From Myxococcales bacterium (GTDB lineage: Bacteria > Myxococcota_A > Polyangia > Polyangiales > Polyangiaceae): DNA of 8,633 nt. Below, in pieces: positions 5,275 through 8,633 of the stretch. The translations under genes and the position numbers were made by a program. The notes below the pieces were generated by a model. It saw only the letters and a program-made list of their open reading frames with translations. It was not told the DNA's origin and made no database searches. Location: assembly GCA_013298325.1 (NCBI GenBank), contig JAAFHJ010000181.1, forward strand, positions 1-8,633. The letters are read 5' to 3'. How positions within the stretch are numbered: position 1 is the first letter of the stretch; the number at the start of each line of letters is the position of its first letter.

Positions 5275-6461
5275 CGATCCTCCGCGAGGGTCTCCTGAAG
5301 GGCCGCCAAGAGGGCGTCGATGGCGCCTCGCGTGTGCGTCGCCGAGACGGTCAACCGGAGACGGCTGGTGCCGGGGGCGACGGTCGGCGGGCGTACTGCG
5401 AAGACTTCAAAGCCTTTTTTGCGGAGGGCGCCGGCAAAAAACAGCGCGCGCGCCTCGCTCCCGAGGACGACCGGCACAATCGGACCGACGCCGAGCGCCG
5501 GGAGACCGAGCTTGGCGAGCCCGTCGCGGAGGTGGGAAACGGCGCCGGCGAGGGCGTCACGGCGGTCGTCGGCCATGCGGACGGCGGCGACGCGGGCGGT
5601 GGTGACGGCGGCAACTGCCGGGCTGGCACCGGTCGAAAAGACGAAGCTTCGCGCGCGGTTCCAGAGGTAGGTCCGCAAGGTTTCGCTGCCGGTGACGAAG
5701 GCCCCCTGGGTGCCGAGCGATTTCCCAAAGGTGCCGACGAGCACCGCAGGGACGACCCCGGCCGCCGCGCACAGCCCGCGCCCTTCGGGGCCGAAGACGC
5801 CAAGCGCGTGGGCTTCATCGACGTACAACAGTGCGTCATGGGCCTCGGCAAGCGCAGAAAGTGCTTTCAAATCGGGGATATCGGCGTCCATCGAGTAGTA
5901 GGACTCCACGGCGATCCACCGGCGCCGTGCCTTCTGGGCCGTCTCCGAAGCGAGCGCCGTCGCGAGGGCGTCGAGGTCATTGTGGGGGAAAATCGCCTTC
6001 TTCGCGCCCCCGAGACGGAGCCCATCGATGATCGAAGCGTGGTTCAGAGCGTCGGAGGCGACGAAGTCCAAAGGCCCCGCAAGGGCGCTCAGTGCGCCGA
6101 CGTTCGCCGCATAACCACTTGTAAATACAAGTGAACTCGGTCGATCGAGCCACGCGCTCAACGCCTCTTCGAGGGCGCTATGCGCGTCGGCATCGCCCCC
6201 GAGGAGGCGCGCGGCGCGGGCCCCCCACCGCGCTTCCCGCGCGAGCTCGCCCTCTGCGGCAAACTCTTCCGCGCCGAACCCCAAGTAATCATTCGTCACA
6301 AAGGACCGCGAACGCGCGTCAGGCCCCGTTCGCACCGGCCGCGCGTCCCGGAGGCGCCCCCGCGCTGCCAAGTCCTCCAGATCGCCAGCGAGTGCCTGAT
6401 CGAGCCGCGTTTGCAGAAAACTCCGCACCGTCTCCCGCTTCGCGGACGGACGCGTGGTCAT
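5259..6461 (-). CDS. bioF: 8-amino-7-oxononanoate synthase
   Basis: A 400-residue PLP enzyme (alpha-oxoamine synthase family, fold type I) that condenses pimeloyl-ACP or -CoA with L-alanine to 8-amino-7-oxononanoate, the first step of the biotin ring pathway. Visible features are NDYLGFG (57-63), ARLLGGDADAHSALEEAL (84-101), FTSGYAANVGAL (113-124), DALNHASIIDG (137-147, His141 stacking on PLP), VDEAHALGVFGPEGRG (214-229, Asp215/His218) and GTFGKSLGTQGAF (243-255, Lys247 as the PLP Schiff-base lysine). ATG at 6461 overlaps the zapA stop as ATGA and has GGAGG 7 nt upstream, so the start is firm. The other in-pathway gene bioD follows with a 16-bp overlap. Related enzymes (glycine C-acetyltransferase, 5-aminolevulinate synthase) share the fold, but the bioD neighbour supports BioF. 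An AT-rich perfect inverted repeat lies within codons for residues about 110-116. Confidence 0.94.
   Translation of the reverse strand: MTTRPSAKRETVRSFLQTRLDQALAGDLEDLAARGRLRDARPVRTGPDARSRSFVTNDYLGFGAEEFAAEGELAREARWGARAARLLGGDADAHSALEEALSAWLDRPSSLVFTSGYAANVGALSALAGPLDFVASDALNHASIIDGLRLGGAKKAIFPHNDLDALATALASETAQKARRRWIAVESYYSMDADIPDLKALSALAEAHDALLYVDEAHALGVFGPEGRGLCAAAGVVPAVLVGTFGKSLGTQGAFVTGSETLRTYLWNRARSFVFSTGASPAVAAVTTARVAAVRMADDRRDALAGAVSHLRDGLAKLGLPALGVGPIVPVVLGSEARALFFAGALRKKGFEVFAVRPPTVAPGTSRLRLTVSATHTRGAIDALLAALQETLAEDRCTTD
6116..6133. repeat. 18-bp perfect inverted repeat inside bioF
   Basis: CACTTGTA-AA-TACAAGTG has 8-bp arms around a 2-bp centre, with only 6 G/C among 18 bases in a GC-rich gene. 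It lies within the run of codons AGT TCA CTT GTA TTT ACA AGT GGT TAT (minus strand), all ending in A or T, which is unlike the rest of the gene. A matching half-site, CACTTGTAA, occurs in bioD near its end (TACAAGTG on the plus strand at 4624-4631). It looks operator-like, but no known regulator was matched. Confidence 0.8.
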
Positions 6462-6820
6462 CGCTCCCCCTCCGCCTCGCCGTGGTCGCCGTGGTCGCTT
6501 TCGTCGAGCTCTTCGTCGAGGACCCCATCGAGGCGCACCAGCACCCGACGAACGACGTCCCGCGTCTTCCGCTCGAGCGCCGCCCGCTCCCCCTGCTTCG
6601 CCGCTTCGGCGACGCGCGCCGCCCGCTCTTCTTCGACGGTGTGGGCGAGCGACAGCGCTGCGAGCAGGATCGCATTCATCGTAAGTGGTCGCCCCGGCGG
6701 CAGAACCCGGCGAACCTCATCGGTCACGGCCGCCACCAAGCGCTCCAAGTCTTCCGCGGAAGCCGACGTATGTACGCGCAACTTTTGCCCACAGATGATC
6801 ACTTCTTGGGACGGCTTCAC
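6458..6820 (-). CDS. zapA: ZapA-like cell division protein
   Basis: A 120-residue protein with the ZapA pattern: an N-terminal beta-rich globular part (EVIICGQKLRVHTSASAEDL, residues 6-25), then the helix LERLVAAVTDEVRRVL, the NAILLAALSLAHTVEEE segment (49-65) matching the family's V-x-x-LAALN-x-A motif, and a coiled-coil helix to about 105. ZapA tetramers bind and bundle FtsZ filaments at the division site. The tail (about 102-120) is acidic and His-containing, an extra beyond the common length. GTG at 6820 is chosen because it sits just before the first beta strand and no ATG, GTG or TTG with plausible spacing occurs closer upstream; no clear Shine-Dalgarno is seen, so the start is moderately certain. 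The open frame extends further upstream but would overlap the divergent lipoprotein gene. It heads the zapA-bioF-bioD unit and shares ATGA with bioF. Confidence 0.8.
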   Translation of the reverse strand: MKPSQEVIICGQKLRVHTSASAEDLERLVAAVTDEVRRVLPPGRPLTMNAILLAALSLAHTVEEERAARVAEAAKQGERAALERKTRDVVRRVLVRLDGVLDEELDESDHGDHGEAEGER

Positions 6821-6999
6821 AGCGCGGAAGCTAGCGCTGATTGCGGTTCGCGGAATCTTTTTTGGCCGTCGCACCGCGACGCGGCTATCCTCCACCACCC
6901 GCGCCAAATGCCATCGACTCCGGCCCCTTTTCCCCGCCGGACCGTCCCCGACCGCATCGGTCTCAGGGACCGCTTGTTTGCCTCCGAGGAGCTCCCGCC
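6821..6999. promoter_or_regulatory. Divergent intergenic region between zapA and lipoprotein gene
   Basis: The 179 bp between the two starts should hold promoters for both units. Visible elements are the small inverted repeats CGTCGC-ACC-GCGACG and CGGTC-TCAGG-GACCG (the latter at 6958-6972) and, for the plus-strand gene, a good Shine-Dalgarno GAGGAG ending 8 nt before the ATG at 7000. A TTGGCC with CTATCC 17 bp later is a weak sigma-70-like pair for the plus strand. No 6S RNA-like long hairpin was recognised. Confidence 0.35.
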
Positions 7000-7749
7000 A
7001 TGAACCGCTTGATCCGTACGCTTTCGCCGCTCGCTCTTTCGATCGCTGCCCTCGCAGCCATCGCTCCAATGGCGACGACCGGCTGCTCGGAAAACAAGCA
7101 AACGATCGCGATCCTCGGCGCCCTCCCGCCGCCGAAGCGCCAGGAGGCTTCGGAAGCCTGCCTATACTCGGGCAAGGAAGCGACTTCGGTCCTCTTCAGT
7201 GGCGCCTTCGACCTCAACGTCGCCAACAACTACACGGTCCCGCTCCTCGTCGAGAACTTCCTCGCGAAGGCGGGCGACGACTCGATCAACCGGGCGGAGA
7301 GCAACAACATCACGATCAACACCGTTGAAGTGACGATCTACAACGGGAACGCACCGCTCGCAGCGACCTTCAAGACCGCATTCACAAGCAGCTTTATTCC
7401 GGCCGCCGAGAAGGGCGTCGTTGGCGTCACGTTGATCCCCACGGACATCGCCAACGTTATCCAAACGAGCGGCGGCATCGGAACGACCGGCGCCCGGCAG
7501 TTCCGCGCCGTCGTCCGCGCGACCGGCACGACCTCGGGAAACATCGACGTGGAGACGCCGGAATTCCAGTATATGATCGAGGTCGGGAAAGAGAACCTCC
7601 TCAAGGGGCGCGACGCGGCCGGCGCCTGCCCGCCAATCAGCGCCGATGAAGTGAAGACGCTCGCGATCCCCTGTCAGGCCGGCATCGACCAGCCGGTCCA
7701 CTGCGCCATCTGCACGTCAAAGACCCTCCCCTGCCCCGCCTACAAATAG
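7000..7749 (+). CDS. Lipoprotein, unknown function
   Basis: A 249-residue exported protein. MNRLIRTLSP leads into a hydrophobic core (about 11-24) and a lipobox-like TTGC with Cys29 as the likely lipid site; Thr at -3 is not the preferred residue. The mature part has C54 in EACLYSG, a Thr/Asn/Val-rich central region (about 65-215) that reads as beta strands (for example NITINTVEVTIYNG and RQFRAVVRATG), and a C-terminal cluster of Cys within CPPIS, IPCQAG, HCAICTS and PCPAYK. No family is recognised; the beta-rich body suggests a periplasmic or outer-membrane-attached protein. ATG at 7000 has GAGGAG 8 nt upstream. The next gene starts 2 bp after the stop, so the two are almost certainly cotranscribed and may work together at the outer membrane. 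Confidence 0.8.
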   Translation: MNRLIRTLSPLALSIAALAAIAPMATTGCSENKQTIAILGALPPPKRQEASEACLYSGKEATSVLFSGAFDLNVANNYTVPLLVENFLAKAGDDSINRAESNNITINTVEVTIYNGNAPLAATFKTAFTSSFIPAAEKGVVGVTLIPTDIANVIQTSGGIGTTGARQFRAVVRATGTTSGNIDVETPEFQYMIEVGKENLLKGRDAAGACPPISADEVKTLAIPCQAGIDQPVHCAICTSKTLPCPAYK

Positions 7750-7751
7750 GC

Positions 7752-8324
7752 ATGAAGACTCGCATTTTTGCGATGTTCGCAGCGGCGCTTGTGTCTACGG
7801 CGCCGCTTTCGGCATTTGCTGAAGACCCGCCGCCCCCCGTTCAGCTGGCGAGCGGACTTCTCATCGGTGGCGGCATCCAGCGCTTCACCACGACCGACCG
7901 AAAAGCAGCCTTCTACCTCGGCGGTCGCTTCGATTTCGACGTCGTTCGCAAAGGGCCGAAATCGCTCGGTTTTGGCCCCTACGTCGAGCTCGGGAGCGTC
8001 GCTTTGCGTAGCTTCGAAGCCGGTGGCGGCGCCAACCTCACGATCCCGGTCGGCAGCCCGACCCTCCAACTCGCCGCCGGCCCCCACGTCCGCTGGGACG
8101 ACGCCGGCCGCCACCTCGGCCTGACGACGACCGCCCTCTTCGGCTCCCGCTCCTACAATTACCATTCGAAATACGGCTTCTCCGCCGGCGGCTTCCTCCA
8201 GGGGCGCTTCGCCCTCGACGGCTCCGCCCAGCGGGACCTGCTCCTCGGCGTCCAGCTCGACTTCGAACTCCTGGCGCTCCCGTTCCTCCTCGGCCTCGAG
8301 AGCCTCAAGCACGGCACGCCCTGA
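7752..8324 (+). CDS. Predicted outer-membrane beta-barrel-like protein
   Basis: A 190-residue protein with a Sec signal peptide (MKTRIFAMFAAALVSTAPLSAFA, likely cut after Ala23), then a Pro-rich DPPPP. The rest alternates Gly and aromatic residues with regular beta-hairpin spacing (LLIGGGIQRF, AAFYLGGRFDFDV, LGFGPYVELGSV, LTTTALFGSRSYNY, YGFSAGGFLQGRFAL, LLLGVQLDFELLAL). Such a pattern fits a small 8-strand-type barrel. No Cys and no enzyme motif are present, and no named family is recognised. It starts 2 bp after the lipoprotein stop without a clear ribosome site, suggesting translational coupling. It converges on aroB with 32 bp between. Outer-membrane location is inferred from composition only. 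Confidence 0.72.
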   Translation: MKTRIFAMFAAALVSTAPLSAFAEDPPPPVQLASGLLIGGGIQRFTTTDRKAAFYLGGRFDFDVVRKGPKSLGFGPYVELGSVALRSFEAGGGANLTIPVGSPTLQLAAGPHVRWDDAGRHLGLTTTALFGSRSYNYHSKYGFSAGGFLQGRFALDGSAQRDLLLGVQLDFELLALPFLLGLESLKHGTP

Positions 8325-8333
8325 TCGGGACGC

Positions 8334-8362
8334 AAAAAGTAAGAGTTACTAAAACTCTACTT
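8334..8362 (-). terminator. Rho-independent-like terminator of aroB
   Basis: On the minus strand, AAGTAGAGTT, a 5-nt loop and AACTCTTACTT form a hairpin with a single bulged base, followed directly by a short T run (complement of AAAAA at 8334-8338). The hairpin begins within the last codons of aroB and includes its TAG stop (8357-8359). The stem is AT-rich and the T run is short, so it may be weak; on the plus strand no T run follows it. Confidence 0.5.
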
Positions 8363-8633
8363 CGCCAAAAAATCGAGCTTCCCAAGGGGGATACGCTCGA
8401 GCGTCGCTTCACCAAGCGCGACGACACGAGGTAGCGTGATCTTCCCGCCGCGCCGCTTCTTGTCGTGCCCCAGGTGGCGGAGCGCCTGCTCGCGATCCTG
8501 GGGATCGAGGGCCGTCGGGAGGCCGATCCGCGCGAGGAGCGCTTCCGTTCGCGGGAGGAGCGCGCCCGGCGTCACCCCGGCGCGGATGCCGCTTTCAAGC
8601 TCGACGAGGCAGCCGAGGGCGACCGCCTCCCCC
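8357..8633 (-). CDS. aroB: 3-dehydroquinate synthase, C-terminal part (runs off right edge)
   Basis: AroB converts DAHP to 3-dehydroquinate in the shikimate pathway, using NAD and a metal ion. The window holds the last 91 or so codons; the frame is open at base 8633. GEAVALGCLVELESGIRAG corresponds to the conserved HGEAVAxG block, whose His would be just outside the window. It is followed by RIGLPTALD, DKKRRGGKI (the conserved DKK), LPRVVALGEATLERIPL and a short tail. This order and spacing match the C-terminal helical domain of AroB. A GTG at 8575 would open a 72-residue protein but lies inside the domain and is not a real start. Whether the N-terminal half is intact, or fused to shikimate kinase, cannot be seen. 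Confidence 0.88.
   Translation of the reverse strand, partial: GEAVALGCLVELESGIRAGVTPGALLPRTEALLARIGLPTALDPQDREQALRHLGHDKKRRGGKITLPRVVALGEATLERIPLGKLDFLAK

Noticed and set aside
4974..6134. A 386-codon plus-strand open frame antisense to bioF and bioD
   Set aside because: It is low-complexity Arg/Gly/Ala/Pro sequence opposite two clear enzymes; a composition shadow.
6821..6999. Possible 6S RNA next to zapA
   Set aside because: In the known arrangement 6S RNA lies downstream of zapA, which here is bioF. The upstream 179 bp show only short hairpins and no long bulged rod.
6821..7069. Upstream extension of the ZapA frame
   Set aside because: It would overlap the start and signal peptide of the divergent lipoprotein gene, and the extra residues do not resemble ZapA.

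Overview
The window is GC-rich and densely packed, with genes on both strands, 4-bp ATGA overlaps, several lipoproteins and a predicted outer-membrane protein. This suggests a Gram-negative bacterium with a high-GC genome. The run of lipoproteins with low-complexity linkers and no clear family, and the CcmA-like ATPase, resemble Myxococcota, but that assignment is an inference and no marker gene here settles the taxon.

Left part (1-1270): the N-terminus of a lipoprotein gene leaves the window on the minus strand. It faces a divergent LysR-type regulator gene, and a T-N11-A palindrome lies between them. The regulator carries an in-frame 9-residue tandem duplication. Its stop codon sits inside a 14-bp palindrome that matches 15 of 16 positions of the bacterial chromosome-partition site parS, the ParB binding site.

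Middle-left (1269-3509, minus): an apparent three-gene operon runs from a small one-helix membrane protein, through an HTTM / vitamin K-dependent carboxylase-like membrane protein (4-bp overlap), to a MoxR-type AAA+ ATPase. The DUF58 and VWA partners usual for MoxR are absent. This is the least conventional gene set in the window.

Middle (3564-4614, plus): a cysteine-rich lipoprotein is followed by a stand-alone ABC ATPase of the CcmA (heme exporter) type with no permease gene next to it. The ATPase gene overlaps the end of bioD tail to tail.

Middle-right (4582-6820, minus): zapA, bioF and bioD are tightly overlapping (4 bp and 16 bp) and look translationally coupled. This joins a Z-ring accessory protein to two steps of biotin synthesis. 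bioF contains an 18-bp AT-rich perfect inverted repeat written in unusual codons.

Right (7000-8633): a lipoprotein and a predicted beta-barrel protein form a two-gene plus-strand unit. It converges on the C-terminal part of aroB (3-dehydroquinate synthase), which ends at an AT-rich hairpin with a short U-tract and runs off the right edge. No rRNA, tRNA, CRISPR array, transposase or integrase was seen.
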